Positions 19,018 to 27,068 of a stretch of 64,000 nt of DNA are shown here, in pieces. The position numbers were made by a program, and so were the translations under genes. Source of the stretch: Geodermatophilus siccatus (lineage in GTDB: Bacteria; Actinomycetota; Actinomycetes; Mycobacteriales; Geodermatophilaceae); contig NZ_FNHE01000001.1 of the NCBI RefSeq assembly GCF_900103785.1, positions 372,001 through 436,000 on the forward strand. Direction: 5' to 3'. The notes under the pieces were generated by a model. It had not been told where the DNA came from and made no database searches. It was given only the letters and a program-made list of their open reading frames with translations. How positions within the stretch are numbered: position 1 is the stretch's first letter; each line of letters starts with the position of its first letter.

Positions 19018-20193
19018 TCAGCGCAGGTTCGTCGTGCTCCGGTAGAGCAGCGCGGGCCCGCGGGCGGTGACCGGCTCCCCCGCCGGGACGAACGCCGACC
19101 TCCCCTTCTCCAGCACCAGCTCGCCGTCCGCCGCGGCCAGCACGGCGCGCCCCTCGGTGCACAGCAGCACCTGCGGGCCGGCGGTGGTCAGCGTCCCGGT
19201 CCGGTCGTCGAGCTCCACCCGGGTGAGGTCGAAGTCCTCGACCGGCACCGGGTAGCGCAGCCCGCCCGGCCCGAGCACCGGGTGGAGGACCGGGATGCGG
19301 CCGTCGGCGAAGTCCAGCACCTCGATGAGGGCCGCCAGGTCGACGTGCTTGTCGGTCAGCCCCCCGCGCAGCACGTTGTCCGAGCTGGCCATGACCTCGA
19401 CCCCCGCGCCGCTGAGGTAGGCGTGCAGGTTGCCGGCCGGCAGGAACACCGCCTCGCCGGGCGCCAGCTTGAGGTGGTTGCACATCAGCGAGATGACGAC
19501 GCCGGGGTCACCCGGGTAGGACTCGGCGAGCGTCGCCGCCCAGCGGTAGGTGTTGATGAACTCCGGGTCGTGCGCGGCCACGTAGGCGGCCGCCTTGCGC
19601 GCGACCGCCTCGACCAGGGAGGTGCGGCGCCGGCCAGAGAGGGCCAGCAGCTGCGGGATGGCCGCTCGCAGGCCGCCGCGTGCCAGCGCCGCGATCGTGG
19701 GCTTGAGCTCGGGCAGCTGCAGCTTGGCCAGGCAGTGCAGCGACTCCTCGACCGGCCGGAAGCCGCAGAGGGCCTCGAAGGTGGTGAGCGCGAGCAGCAG
19801 CTCGGGCTTGTGCCACGGGTCCCTGAACGTCCGCGTCGGGTCGTCCTTGGGGATGCCCGCGGCCTCCTCGGCGGCGTAGCCGGCCGCCGCCTGCTCCATC
19901 GTGGGGTGCGCCTGCAGCGACAGCGGCCGGTCGGCGGCCAGCACCTTCATGAGGAACGGCAGCCGCGGACCGAAGCGCGACACGACCGCGGCACCGAGCA
20001 GCCGCTCGGGCTCCTCGGCGATGGCCCGGTCCAGCGGCCGGCCGTCGGCCAGCAGGCTCGGCTCGTCGGGGTGCGCACCCATCCACAGCTCCGCGTGCGG
20101 CTGCGGGGCCGGGCTGGGCCGCCCGAGCAGCTCGGGGATCACCGTCCGGCTCCCCCACGGGTAGAAACGGACGGCGCTGGTGAGGGGCCACAT
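19018..20193 (-). CDS. manA: Mannose-6-phosphate isomerase, class I
   Basis: 391 residues. Converts fructose 6-phosphate to mannose 6-phosphate, feeding GDP-mannose synthesis with ManB (here) and ManC (40965). Zinc-site segments SLQAHPTMEQ and WHKPELLLAL are visible, as is the NLHAYLSGAGVEVMASSDNVLRGG type active-site strand (GNLHAYLSG, then ASSDNVLRGGLTDKHVD). ATG at 20193 starts MWPLTSAVRFYPWGSR, the family N-terminus, and a TAACGT box lies 8 bases upstream. Same order as Rv3255c. Confidence 0.95.
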   Translation of the reverse strand: MWPLTSAVRFYPWGSRTVIPELLGRPSPAPQPHAELWMGAHPDEPSLLADGRPLDRAIAEEPERLLGAAVVSRFGPRLPFLMKVLAADRPLSLQAHPTMEQAAAGYAAEEAAGIPKDDPTRTFRDPWHKPELLLALTTFEALCGFRPVEESLHCLAKLQLPELKPTIAALARGGLRAAIPQLLALSGRRRTSLVEAVARKAAAYVAAHDPEFINTYRWAATLAESYPGDPGVVISLMCNHLKLAPGEAVFLPAGNLHAYLSGAGVEVMASSDNVLRGGLTDKHVDLAALIEVLDFADGRIPVLHPVLGPGGLRYPVPVEDFDLTRVELDDRTGTLTTAGPQVLLCTEGRAVLAAADGELVLEKGRSAFVPAGEPVTARGPALLYRSTTNLR

Positions 20194-20201
20194 CGCCGTG
20201 G

Positions 20202-20207
20202 ACGTTA
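20202..20207 (-). promoter_or_regulatory. Leaderless -10 box of manA
   Basis: TAACGT on the minus strand, 8 bases before the ATG at 20193. The 249 bases between manA and the short reading frame at 20443 hold no other recognisable signal. Confidence 0.5.
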
Positions 20208-20442
20208 CTGGCCGGTCGCGTCCGGTGGGCATGGTCCGGGCCACACCACCTCGCGCTCCCGCCCGTCCGGGTCAGCGCGCGGACGCACCTCCCCGGCGGT
20301 GCGGACGGCGTCCCGGCCGGGCGGCCCGGCCCCGAGCCCGGTCGCCGCCGCGGGATGCGCACCGGACAGCGGGGTGCGCCGAACCCGGTCGGCCGCCCGG
20401 CGGGCCGGCAGGCGCCGAGGTCCCGCCCACGCCCCGCCCGGG

Positions 20443-20565
20443 TCAGTCCCGGGCGACGGGAGTCGAGCCCGGGCCCTCCGGGGAGGGCGTGCGGCGCAGG
20501 TCGGGCTCGAGGCGGACGACCCGGGTCATCGGCACGGCGGCGCAGATCGCCTCGGCGGTGCTCAT
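20443..20565 (-). CDS. Possible 40-residue protein overlapping the SIS gene stop
   Basis: Short reading frame starting MSTAEAICAAVPMTRVV and ending PVARD. Its ATG shares ATGA with the stop of the SIS isomerase gene, the same linkage used between the other genes of this operon. No domain recognised. It could be a real small product or a chance frame; only the overlap and the codon style support it. Confidence 0.3.
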   Translation of the reverse strand: MSTAEAICAAVPMTRVVRLEPDLRRTPSPEGPGSTPVARD

Positions 20566-21707
20566 GACGGGGCGGACCTCTCGGTGTCCAGCGCCAGGGC
20601 CAGGTAGACGGCCGTGAAGTCGGCGACCGCCAGCTGACGGGCGAGGCGGGGCAGCCGGCCGTACCGCTCCGGTTCCCCGTGCTCGGCCAGCCCACTCACC
20701 GGGACGTTGGCCGCGGCGGCGCTGCGCAGCGCCTCCCCCAGCGCCTCCCGGGCCGACCGGGGTTCGCGCTCCCCCGCGCCGTCGTGCTCGCCGGCGTCGG
20801 CGTCGCGGACGGTGAGCAGCCGCAGCCGCCGGCCGGTGTCCTCCGCGCGGTCGCGGAAGAAGTCGTCCTCGCCACCCTCGGGCGCCAGCGGGCCGCGCAG
20901 CACCGCGCAGGCGGCGACCCGCTGGTCGGGCATCCGGAAGGTGGTCACCGGCAGCCCGGCCAGCGTCGCCAGCTGGTCGGCGATCCGGGTCGCGGCGGTG
21001 CCGGCCAGCGGCCCCTCGGCGGCGATCACCGGCAGCGCGTCCAGCAGCTCGAGGGCCAGCGTCTTGGCCGGGTTGACGAAGGACTCCCGGGCCGGACCGC
21101 ACTCCGTGGCGACCTCGTCGAGGGCCGCCGCGATGGCCTCCAGGTCGGCCGCCCCCTCCGACACCAGGTCCAGGCCGACGGCCAGCTGCAGCATCGGGGT
21201 GAGCAGCGACCACAGCGTGGTGTGCCGCACCCGGGACCGCGGCAGCGGCACGTAGGGGGCGCGGGCCGTGGAGCAGGCCGCGCGCAGCGGGGCGTCCTCG
21301 GCACCGATGCCCAGCAGCGTCACGCCGCGGCGGGCCGCCTCGTAGGCCGGGGTGACGGCGTAGCGGCCCGCGCCGGTGCGGGTCACGACGACCGCGATGT
21401 CGCTGGGGCCGGTCCACACCGGCAGGTCGGGCCCGGGGACGACGTCCACGGTGACCGGGCTGGCCGGCCCGAGCAGCGCCCGCAGCACCTGCGCGGCCAC
21501 GGCTCCCTCACGGCGCGCCACGACGACCAGGCCGCGCGGGCGGCCGCCCGTGGTGACCCGGTCCAGGCCGGCCTCCTCGGTCAGCCGGGCGGTCTCGCGG
21601 ACCTGCGCGCCGGCCCCGGCCACCGCGGGCAGCAGGCCGCGCGGGTCCCGGGCGCGCAGCACGTCGAGGTCGTCGAGGACCTCCTCGGCCAGCTCCGGCG
21701 ACGTCAC
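20562..21707 (-). CDS. SIS-domain phosphosugar isomerase (bifunctional PGI/PMI-like)
   Basis: 381 residues, cytosolic. N-terminal DDLDVLRARDPRGLL and the double SIS fold with LVVVARREGAVAAQVLRALL and VVVTRTGAGRYAVTPAYEAARR fit the actinobacterial bifunctional phosphoglucose/phosphomannose isomerase family. The matching M. tuberculosis gene (Rv3256c) also lies between manA and manB. Several catalytic residues of true isomerases are not obvious, so activity is uncertain. GTG at 21707 overlaps the Trm112-like stop by GTGA. Confidence 0.85.
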   Translation of the reverse strand: MTSPELAEEVLDDLDVLRARDPRGLLPAVAGAGAQVRETARLTEEAGLDRVTTGGRPRGLVVVARREGAVAAQVLRALLGPASPVTVDVVPGPDLPVWTGPSDIAVVVTRTGAGRYAVTPAYEAARRGVTLLGIGAEDAPLRAACSTARAPYVPLPRSRVRHTTLWSLLTPMLQLAVGLDLVSEGAADLEAIAAALDEVATECGPARESFVNPAKTLALELLDALPVIAAEGPLAGTAATRIADQLATLAGLPVTTFRMPDQRVAACAVLRGPLAPEGGEDDFFRDRAEDTGRRLRLLTVRDADAGEHDGAGEREPRSAREALGEALRSAAAANVPVSGLAEHGEPERYGRLPRLARQLAVADFTAVYLALALDTERSAPS

Positions 21708-21898
21708 GAGCGCTGCCTGGCCTCGTCGAGCAACAGCACCGGGATGCCGTCGCGGACCGGGAAGGCCCGGTCGCAGGTCGGGCAGACCAGCTCGCCGGCC
21801 GCCTCGTCCACCGTCAGCGGGCTGTGGTGGGTGTCGGGGCAGGCCAGGATCTCCAGCAGCGTGGGGTCCAGCCCCAGCGGACCCGGTGTTGTCGTCAT
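21704..21898 (-). CDS. Trm112-like zinc-ribbon protein
   Basis: 64 residues. Cys20 (LEILACP), Cys39 and Cys42 (ELVCPTCDRAFPV) are kept; the usual second cysteine of the first pair is absent, with His24/His25 nearby. The GIPVLLLDEA tail is the family signature. Trm112-type proteins activate methyltransferases in eukaryotes; in bacteria the partner is unknown. ATGA overlap with manB and GTGA overlap with the SIS gene show that it is translated within the operon. Confidence 0.88.
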   Translation of the reverse strand: MTTTPGPLGLDPTLLEILACPDTHHSPLTVDEAAGELVCPTCDRAFPVRDGIPVLLLDEARQRS

Positions 21899-23259
21899 GC
21901 GCGCACCATCTCCAGCACTCGGTCCCGCAGGGAGGTCATCCGCGCCTCGTCCGGCGCCTCGACGTTGAGCCGCAGCAGCGGCTCGGTGTTGCTGGCCCGC
22001 AGGTTGAACCACGAGCCGTCGGGCAGGTCCACGGTCAGCCCGTCGAGCTCGTCGACGGTGACGCCGTCCTGCTCCTCGAACGACTGCCGCACCGCCGCCA
22101 CCCGGCCGGCGGCGTCGGCCACGGTGGAGTTGACCTCTCCGGAGGCGACGTAGCGGGAGTAGCCGGCGGTCAGCTCCGACAGCGGCCGGCTCTGCTCCCC
22201 CAGCGCGGCGAGCACGTGCATGGCGGCGAGCATGCCCGTGTCGGCCCGCCAGAAGTCGCGGAAGTAGTAGTGCGCGGAGTGCTCCCCGCCGAAGACGGCG
22301 TCGGTGCGGGCCATCTCGGCCTTGATGAACGAGTGCCCGACGCGGGTGCGCACCGGTTGGCCGCCGTGCTCGCGGACGATCTCCGGGACCGCCCGCGAGG
22401 TGATCAGGTTGTGGATGACCGTCGTCCCCCGGCCCCTGGCCAGCTCGCGGACGGCGACCAGCGCGGTGATCGCCGACGGGCTGACCGGCTCGCCGCGCTC
22501 GTCGACGACGAAGACCCGGTCGGCGTCGCCGTCGAAGGCCAGCCCGAGGTCGGCGCCGGCCCGGCGGACCTCGGCCTGCAGGTCGACCAGGTTGGCCGGG
22601 TCCAGCGGGTTGGCCTCGTGGTGCGGGAAGGAGCCGTCGAGCTCGAAGTACAGCGGCAGGACCTCCAGCGGCAGGCCGTCGAGGACCACCGGGACGGTGT
22701 GCCCGGCCATGCCGTTGCCGGCGTCGACGACGACCCGCAGCGGCCGGATGGTCGAGAGGTCGACCAGCGAGCGCAGGTGTGCGGCGTACTCGGCGAGCAG
22801 GTCGCGCTGGCTGATCGACGCCGTCCGCTCGGGGACCCGGTCGTAGGAGTCGCGCTCGGCCCACTCGCGGAGGGTCGCCAGACCGGACTCCTGCCCGACC
22901 GGGGTGGCGCCGGCGCGGCAGAGCTTGATGCCGTTGTACTGCGCGGGATTGTGGCTGGCGGTGAACATCGCGCCGGGGACGCCGAGGGAGCCGGAGGCGA
23001 AGTAGAGCAGGTCGGTGGAGCCGAGGCCGGCCTCGACGACGTCGACGCCGCGGGAGAGCACGCCCTCGGCGAAGGCCCGCGACAGGGGCACGGAGGAGTC
23101 GCGCATGTCGTGCGCGGTCACGATCGCGGTCGCGCCGCTCTCCTGCCAGACGAGCTCGGCGAAGGCCGCGCCGATCCGGCGGGCGACGTCCTCGTCCCAC
23201 TCGTCGGGGACGACGCCGCGGACGTCGTAGGCCTTGGTGATCGTGGACAGCTCCCGCAC
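21895..23259 (-). CDS. manB: Phosphomannomutase/phosphoglucomutase
   Basis: 454 residues. Interconverts mannose 6-phosphate and mannose 1-phosphate. The phosphoserine loop TASHNPAQYNG has Ser102; the magnesium loop DGDADR is at 243-248; the sugar-binding GGEHSAHYYF and phosphate-binding RASNTEPLLRLNVE follow. Length is normal for the family. GTG at 23259 has TAAGGT 7 bases upstream (leaderless). It heads the operon manB, Trm112-like, SIS isomerase. Confidence 0.95.
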   Translation of the reverse strand: MRELSTITKAYDVRGVVPDEWDEDVARRIGAAFAELVWQESGATAIVTAHDMRDSSVPLSRAFAEGVLSRGVDVVEAGLGSTDLLYFASGSLGVPGAMFTASHNPAQYNGIKLCRAGATPVGQESGLATLREWAERDSYDRVPERTASISQRDLLAEYAAHLRSLVDLSTIRPLRVVVDAGNGMAGHTVPVVLDGLPLEVLPLYFELDGSFPHHEANPLDPANLVDLQAEVRRAGADLGLAFDGDADRVFVVDERGEPVSPSAITALVAVRELARGRGTTVIHNLITSRAVPEIVREHGGQPVRTRVGHSFIKAEMARTDAVFGGEHSAHYYFRDFWRADTGMLAAMHVLAALGEQSRPLSELTAGYSRYVASGEVNSTVADAAGRVAAVRQSFEEQDGVTVDELDGLTVDLPDGSWFNLRASNTEPLLRLNVEAPDEARMTSLRDRVLEMVRA

Positions 23260-23266
23260 GCGGGCG

Positions 23267-23272
23267 ACCTTA
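23267..23272 (-). promoter_or_regulatory. Leaderless -10 box of the manB operon
   Basis: TAAGGT on the minus strand, 7 bases before the GTG at 23259. Confidence 0.55.
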
Positions 23273-23288
23273 TCGGCGTGCGGGCGAG

Positions 23289-23357
23289 GTGCTGGAACGG
23301 CCGCCCTCCAGGGGCCCGCGCCGAGCGTGCGAGGCGCGGGGGGAGGGTGGTCCTCTC
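23289..23357 (-). repeat. Dispersed stop-codon hairpin repeat, copy C
   Basis: Directly 3' of the DUF3499 gene stop. Carries GCGCCTCGCACGCTCGGCGC in the middle, flanked by CACCCTCC and GGAGGGCGG, and ends in GGCCGTTCCAGCAC, a tail also present in copy D. Confidence 0.65.
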
Positions 23358-23708
23358 TCAGGTGATGTCGGGCAGGACCCGCAGGTGGCCGCGGCGGGTG
23401 CCGCTGCCGTCGTCGGCGGGGTTGCGCGGGGGCTCGGGCCGGGCGGCCTCGCGGACGGCGTCGGCCAGGGCCAGCAGGTCGTCCCCGGTCGGGCCGGAGT
23501 CCTCGACGTCGATCTCGTGGCGGACGACCTCCCAGCCGCGCGGCACGGTCAGCCGCTCGGCGTGGAACTCGCAGAGGTCGTAGCTGTGCGGCTCCGAGAA
23601 CGTCGCCAACGGGCCGACGACAGCGGTCGACTCCGCGTACACGTAGGTCAAGGTCGCTGCCGCCGGTTGCGCGCAGCCGCTGCGCGAGCAGCGACGTGAC
23701 TGCCTCAC
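23358..23708 (-). CDS. DUF3499 family protein
   Basis: 116 residues. N-terminal RRCSRSGCAQPAAATLTYVY and the block EPHSYDLCEFHAERLT are the DUF3499 pattern; the paired cysteines (RRCSRSGC and LCEFH) suggest a small zinc site. Function unknown; the gene is conserved next to manB and whiB2 in actinobacteria (Rv3258c). Two adjacent GTG codons (23711 and 23708) are possible starts; the second has the better spacing from GAGGAA. The C-terminal 40 residues are variable and low in complexity. Confidence 0.85.
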   Translation of the reverse strand: MRQSRRCSRSGCAQPAAATLTYVYAESTAVVGPLATFSEPHSYDLCEFHAERLTVPRGWEVVRHEIDVEDSGPTGDDLLALADAVREAARPEPPRNPADDGSGTRRGHLRVLPDIT

Positions 23709-23880
23709 CACCGGTTCCTCACGGACGGCACAGTAGCCGCGTACCCGGCTGGTTGGCATCAGGCACACCGACGTCCGCGGCCCGGGAGGAGCAGCGGTCC
23801 CATCCTCCACGATGTCCCCGTGGGCACCGGCCGAGGTGGCCGCTGCCCCGCTCGGGACGTCGGGTCCGGGGCCGGAGCCG

Positions 23881-23886
23881 TACGCT
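23881..23886 (+). promoter_or_regulatory. Candidate -10 box of the metallopeptidase-like gene
   Basis: TACGCT, 10 bases before the ATG at 23897, which would give a leader of only a few bases. Confidence 0.4.
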
Positions 23887-23896
23887 CGCACCCGTC

Positions 23897-24343
23897 ATGA
23901 GCCGATCCCGCCGCGACCGCCACGGCCGCGGGCTGCGCGGGCGCCTGGTGCCCGACGGCGTCCCCCTGGCCCGCAGCCGCGCCGAGCAGTTCGACGACCT
24001 CGTCCTGGACGCGGTCGAGGACCTCGAGCGCCGGTGGGAGAAGGAGCTCGCCGGGGTCGAGTTCGCCGTCGAGGACGTGCCCTGGGTGGAGCACACCGAC
24101 CCCGACGAGGTGGTGCTCGACACCGACGTGCTCGACGACGGCAGCGTGCCGCTGGCCCGCGTCCTGCCCGCGCACCGGGACGGCGCCCGGGAGGTGCCGC
24201 CGCGGATCGTCGTCTACCGCCGGCCGCTGGAGCTGCGCGCGCACGACCGCGACGACCTCGCCGACCTGGTGCGCGACGTCGTCGTGGACCAGGTCGCCGT
24301 GCTGCTCGGGCGCGACCCGGAGGAGATCGACCCCACCGGTTGA
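23897..24343 (+). CDS. Zincin-like metallopeptidase family protein, catalytic motif not conserved
   Basis: 148 residues. The family (PF06262) pattern is clear: RRDRHGRGLRGRLVPDGVPL, FDDLVLDAVEDLERRW and IVVYRRPLELRA. In proteobacterial members an HExxH zinc motif follows; at that place this protein reads VRDVVVDQVAVLLG, with no histidine. Actinobacterial homologues I recall keep a partial HEVVVEQV. It is therefore probably not an active zinc peptidase. Divergent from DUF3499 as in M. tuberculosis (Rv3258c/Rv3259). Confidence 0.8.
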   Translation: MSRSRRDRHGRGLRGRLVPDGVPLARSRAEQFDDLVLDAVEDLERRWEKELAGVEFAVEDVPWVEHTDPDEVVLDTDVLDDGSVPLARVLPAHRDGAREVPPRIVVYRRPLELRAHDRDDLADLVRDVVVDQVAVLLGRDPEEIDPTG

Positions 24344-24410
24344 CGGGCCCCTCTGCCCCCCACCGCTCGCGAGCTCGCGGCGGGACCCTGCAGCAGGGCC
24401 GTTCCAGCAC
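24341..24410 (+). repeat. Dispersed stop-codon hairpin repeat, copy D
   Basis: Begins at the stop codon of the metallopeptidase-like gene. Core CACCGCTCGCGAGCTCGCGG is followed by GGACCCTGCAGCAGGGCC and the tail GTTCCAGCAC. Nearly identical to copy F over about 45 bases. Confidence 0.7.
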
Positions 24411-24482
24411 GTCACCACGCTCGGGGCGGTGCCCCCGGACGGGGCCGGGACCCCGCAGGGGGGCCTGCGATGCTCTGTCGCG

Positions 24483-25484
24483 ATGGACTCCTCCGCGCCG
24501 GCCGCCGTCCCGTGGGTCGTGCTGGTCCTGGCGCTGCTCGCACTCGCCGGCCTGGCCGTGGTCGCGCTGAGCCGTCCGCGACCCCCCGCTCCCCCTGCCG
24601 ATCCGGCGCCGGCACGCCCCGCCCGCCCGGCTCCGCGCTGGCCGGACGACGACCTCCCCGGCTTCCTCGACGCCCCGCCCGGCACGCCGCCCCCGCCGCC
24701 CGCGCCGGTCGCCGCACCCCCGGAGGAGGACGACCCGGGCCCCGCGCGCCCGGACGGCAGCGGCCGGGCCGTGGCCGGGATGGCCGCCGCGGCGCTGGTG
24801 CTCGTCGCGGCGCTGGCCGGTGTCGCCGGGGCCACCGGCGACGGCGGCGAGCCGGCCGCGACCCCCGCGCCCGAACCGGTGGCACCGTCCCCGCCGGACA
24901 CCCCGACCCCCACCCCGGCGCCGCCGCCGCTGCCGGCCGTGCCCGCGGACCCGCTGCCGGGCGAGGGCGGCGCGGGGGTGCTGGCCGCCCGCTCGGTGCC
25001 GCTGGGCGAGGACGGCGTCGTGGCCCGGCTGGCCTTCGGCGGCCTCGTCGTCGAGCGGCAGGCGGTGGGGACGACGGTGGCCTACCCGATGGTGAGCGTC
25101 ACCGCGGCCGGGGACGGCGGGGCGGCGCTCGCCCACGTGCGGCTGCCGACCTGGAACTGCCTGGCCGCCGAGGCGCCCGAGGACCCGGCGGCCGCGGGCT
25201 GCGTGCGGTCGCGCACCGAGTACGCCGACCTGCCCTCCCCCGCCCTGACCGTGACCCGGGACGGCGAGGGCCTGCGGCTGGCCGGCCGCTTCCCGACCTA
25301 CACCCGGCCGATCGGCACCGCACCGGCCTACACGGGCCGGGTGTACGACCTGGCGGTCACCGTCTCCCCCGCCGGGCCGGTGCGCGACGGCACCGCTCCG
25401 GCCGAGGGCACCCTCTTCCTCGGCACCGACCGCGCCGAGAGCGTCGACGAGCCGGGGCTCAACGTCGTCCGCCACGCCCGCTGA
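24483..25484 (+). CDS. Membrane-anchored extracellular protein of unknown function
   Basis: 333 residues. A first helix at about 10-30 (VPWVVLVLALLALAGLAVVAL), a Pro/Ala-rich cytosolic stretch, a second helix at about 100-120 (VAGMAAAALVLVAALAGVAG), a Pro/Thr linker, then a folded domain of about 180 residues with a cysteine pair (WNCLAAE and AAGCVRS). I do not recognise the domain. The topology suggests an exposed C-terminal domain. ATG at 24483 is preferred; an upstream GTG frame adds about 18 residues without clear support. Confidence 0.7.
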   Translation: MDSSAPAAVPWVVLVLALLALAGLAVVALSRPRPPAPPADPAPARPARPAPRWPDDDLPGFLDAPPGTPPPPPAPVAAPPEEDDPGPARPDGSGRAVAGMAAAALVLVAALAGVAGATGDGGEPAATPAPEPVAPSPPDTPTPTPAPPPLPAVPADPLPGEGGAGVLAARSVPLGEDGVVARLAFGGLVVERQAVGTTVAYPMVSVTAAGDGGAALAHVRLPTWNCLAAEAPEDPAAAGCVRSRTEYADLPSPALTVTRDGEGLRLAGRFPTYTRPIGTAPAYTGRVYDLAVTVSPAGPVRDGTAPAEGTLFLGTDRAESVDEPGLNVVRHAR

Positions 25485-25539
25485 GAACCCGGTGGCCATC
25501 TCCGCGGACATGGCCGGGAGAGGCGCGGGGGCCGGGATG

Positions 25540-26352
25540 TCACCGCCGGCCCGGCAGCGCTGCGGGGCCGCCGCCGGACAGCGTCAGCGAGACCAGGGGC
25601 GCACCCATCTCGGTGCGCCAGGCCGCATCGGGGGTGCCCCACCACGGCCGCCGGTCGGCGCCGTCGACGAGGGTCAGCAGGCCCCGGTCGCCGTCGGCCC
25701 CGACGGCCAGCTCGACCTGCCCGATCGCGGCGTGCAGCCGGGCGGTGACGCGCAGGGCAGTCCGGGTGCGACGGTCGGGCTCGCGGGCGAGCAGCGCGGG
25801 CAGCCGGCGGTCCAGCTCGGCGGGGTCCCGGGTGCGGTGCACCGCGCCGGCGCCGTCGAGGTCGTCGACCAGGCGGGCGCTGCGGGCGTTGGTGAACGCC
25901 GCCTCGGGCCGCCGCCGGCCGATCGCGCGCAGCGTGGGGTCGCCCAGCGGCAGGCCGGTCAGCCGCAGCGTCCAGGGGCGGAGCACCCGGTCGAGCAGGC
26001 CCAGCACGCCGGCGGCCAGCTGCTCGGCGGCGTCGTCGTCGCGGGCCGGGAGGCGGGCCGGGGCCGCCCCGGCGGGTACCGGCAGCCCGTCCCCGAGCAG
26101 CGTGGCCGTGAGCCGCGGGCCACCGCGCAGGACCAGGGTCGCCAGCGCCCGCGGGACGCCCGTGCCGCCGGGCGGGTCGACCACGACGGCGACCGGCCGG
26201 GGGCCGGCGCGGCGGGCGCCGTCCAGGGCGAGCGCGGCGGTCAGCCAGGGAGCACGGGCGGTCACCGGCGCACGCACCGCCGCCAGCAGCGGTCCGGCCG
26301 CGCGGAGCTCCCGGACCACGCCGGCCCGGCCGGTCACCACACGCGTCGTCAT
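25540..26352 (-). CDS. Hypothetical protein
   Basis: 270 residues, cytosolic, very rich in Ala, Arg and Leu. No family recognised. Visible features are VRELRAAGPLLAAVRAPV near the start, a strand-like PVAVVVDPPGG and a C-terminal VSLTLSGGGPAALPGRR. It faces the gene at 24483 (convergent, 55 bases between stops) and lies downstream of whiB. ATG at 26352 is the start that avoids the hairpin at 26368-26398. Codon use looks like its neighbours. Confidence 0.65.
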   Translation of the reverse strand: MTTRVVTGRAGVVRELRAAGPLLAAVRAPVTARAPWLTAALALDGARRAGPRPVAVVVDPPGGTGVPRALATLVLRGGPRLTATLLGDGLPVPAGAAPARLPARDDDAAEQLAAGVLGLLDRVLRPWTLRLTGLPLGDPTLRAIGRRRPEAAFTNARSARLVDDLDGAGAVHRTRDPAELDRRLPALLAREPDRRTRTALRVTARLHAAIGQVELAVGADGDRGLLTLVDGADRRPWWGTPDAAWRTEMGAPLVSLTLSGGGPAALPGRR

Positions 26353-26367
26353 GCCCCGAACGACACC

Positions 26368-26398
26368 ACAGCCGCCGACGGGATCCGTCGGCGGCTGT
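26368..26398. terminator. Perfect hairpin upstream of the hypothetical gene
   Basis: 14-base arms (26368-26381 and 26385-26398) with the sequence ACAGCCGCCGACGG and its exact complement around a 3-base loop. It lies 16 bases before the start at 26352 and 100 bases after the whiB stop, so it may terminate whiB transcripts or be a protein-binding site. Confidence 0.5.
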
Positions 26399-26439
26399 AG
26401 GGACAGCTCGGAGCTGGTGTCACACGGCGCTGTGTGCGG

Positions 26440-26503
26440 TGAGGAGCCCTCCTGCAGGGCCCCGCCCCGAGCCTGCGAGGGGTGGGGGCAGGAGGGTCCG
26501 CCC
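26440..26503 (-). repeat. Dispersed stop-codon hairpin repeat, copy E
   Basis: Directly 3' of the whiB stop. Read with the gene: GGACCCTCCTGCCCCCACC, CCTCGCAGGCTCGGGG, then GGGCCCTGCAGGAGGGC, so CCCTCCTGC and GCAGGAGGG pair perfectly across the element. Confidence 0.7.
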
Positions 26504-26836
26504 TCAGCCGGCGCGGCGGCGCAGGCGGCGGCGCTCACGCTCGGAGAGCCCGCCCCAGATGCCGAAGCGCTCGTCGTTGGCCAGCGCGTACTCCAGGCAC
26601 TCGGCCTTGACCTCGCAGCCGGTGCAGATCTTCTTGGCCTCGCGGGTGGAGCCGCCCTTCTCCGGGAAGAACGCCTCGGGGTCGGTCTCGGCGCACAGCG
26701 CGCGCTCCTGCCAGGACTGCAGCTCGGCGTCCAGGCCCATGCTCCACAGGCCCGCGAAGCCCTGGGCCTGGCCCGTGGCACCGCGGTCGCGCTCGGAGGC
26801 GTTCACGTAGTCGCTCAACCACGAGACCTCTGCCAT
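26504..26836 (-). CDS. whiB: WhiB-family iron-sulfur transcription factor (WhiB2/WhmD type)
   Basis: 110 residues. Four iron-sulfur cysteines C48, C71, C74, C80 and the turn GIWGG at 92-96, followed by the basic tail ERRRLRRRAG. The text from WQERALCAETDPEAFFPEKG to the end is almost that of Streptomyces WhiB and mycobacterial WhiB2, which work with WhiA on septation and division genes. ATG at 26836 begins MAEVSWLSDY; GAGAGGGGAC lies upstream. The position between DUF3499/metallopeptidase and cofD matches Rv3260c. Confidence 0.95.
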   Translation of the reverse strand: MAEVSWLSDYVNASERDRGATGQAQGFAGLWSMGLDAELQSWQERALCAETDPEAFFPEKGGSTREAKKICTGCEVKAECLEYALANDERFGIWGGLSERERRRLRRRAG

Positions 26837-26921
26837 GACGATGCGTCCCCTCTCGCTGTCGTCCCGATGTGCGTTCCACGGGACGTTCCCGGGCCGCTCG
26901 GCACTCGTTGACACCGCGGGA

Positions 26922-26951
26922 ATTACACGCGTGTCGTTGTGGGGCCGTCAA
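26922..26951 (-). promoter_or_regulatory. Candidate sigma70-type promoter of whiB
   Basis: Minus strand -35 TTGACG (26946-26951) and -10 TGTAAT (26922-26927) separated by 18 bases, in the least GC-rich part of the 232-base region between whiB and cofD. The leader would be about 80 bases. No promoter for cofD was recognised in the same region. Confidence 0.5.
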
Positions 26952-27068
26952 CTCCGCCCGGTGTAAGCACCCGGTCCCATCAGCCACTCCGGTCACACGG
27001 TGTTCGTCACTTCTCGCTGCGCACCTCGACACGCCCGGCGAACAGTGGACAAGTGCCCATCGGGCACG

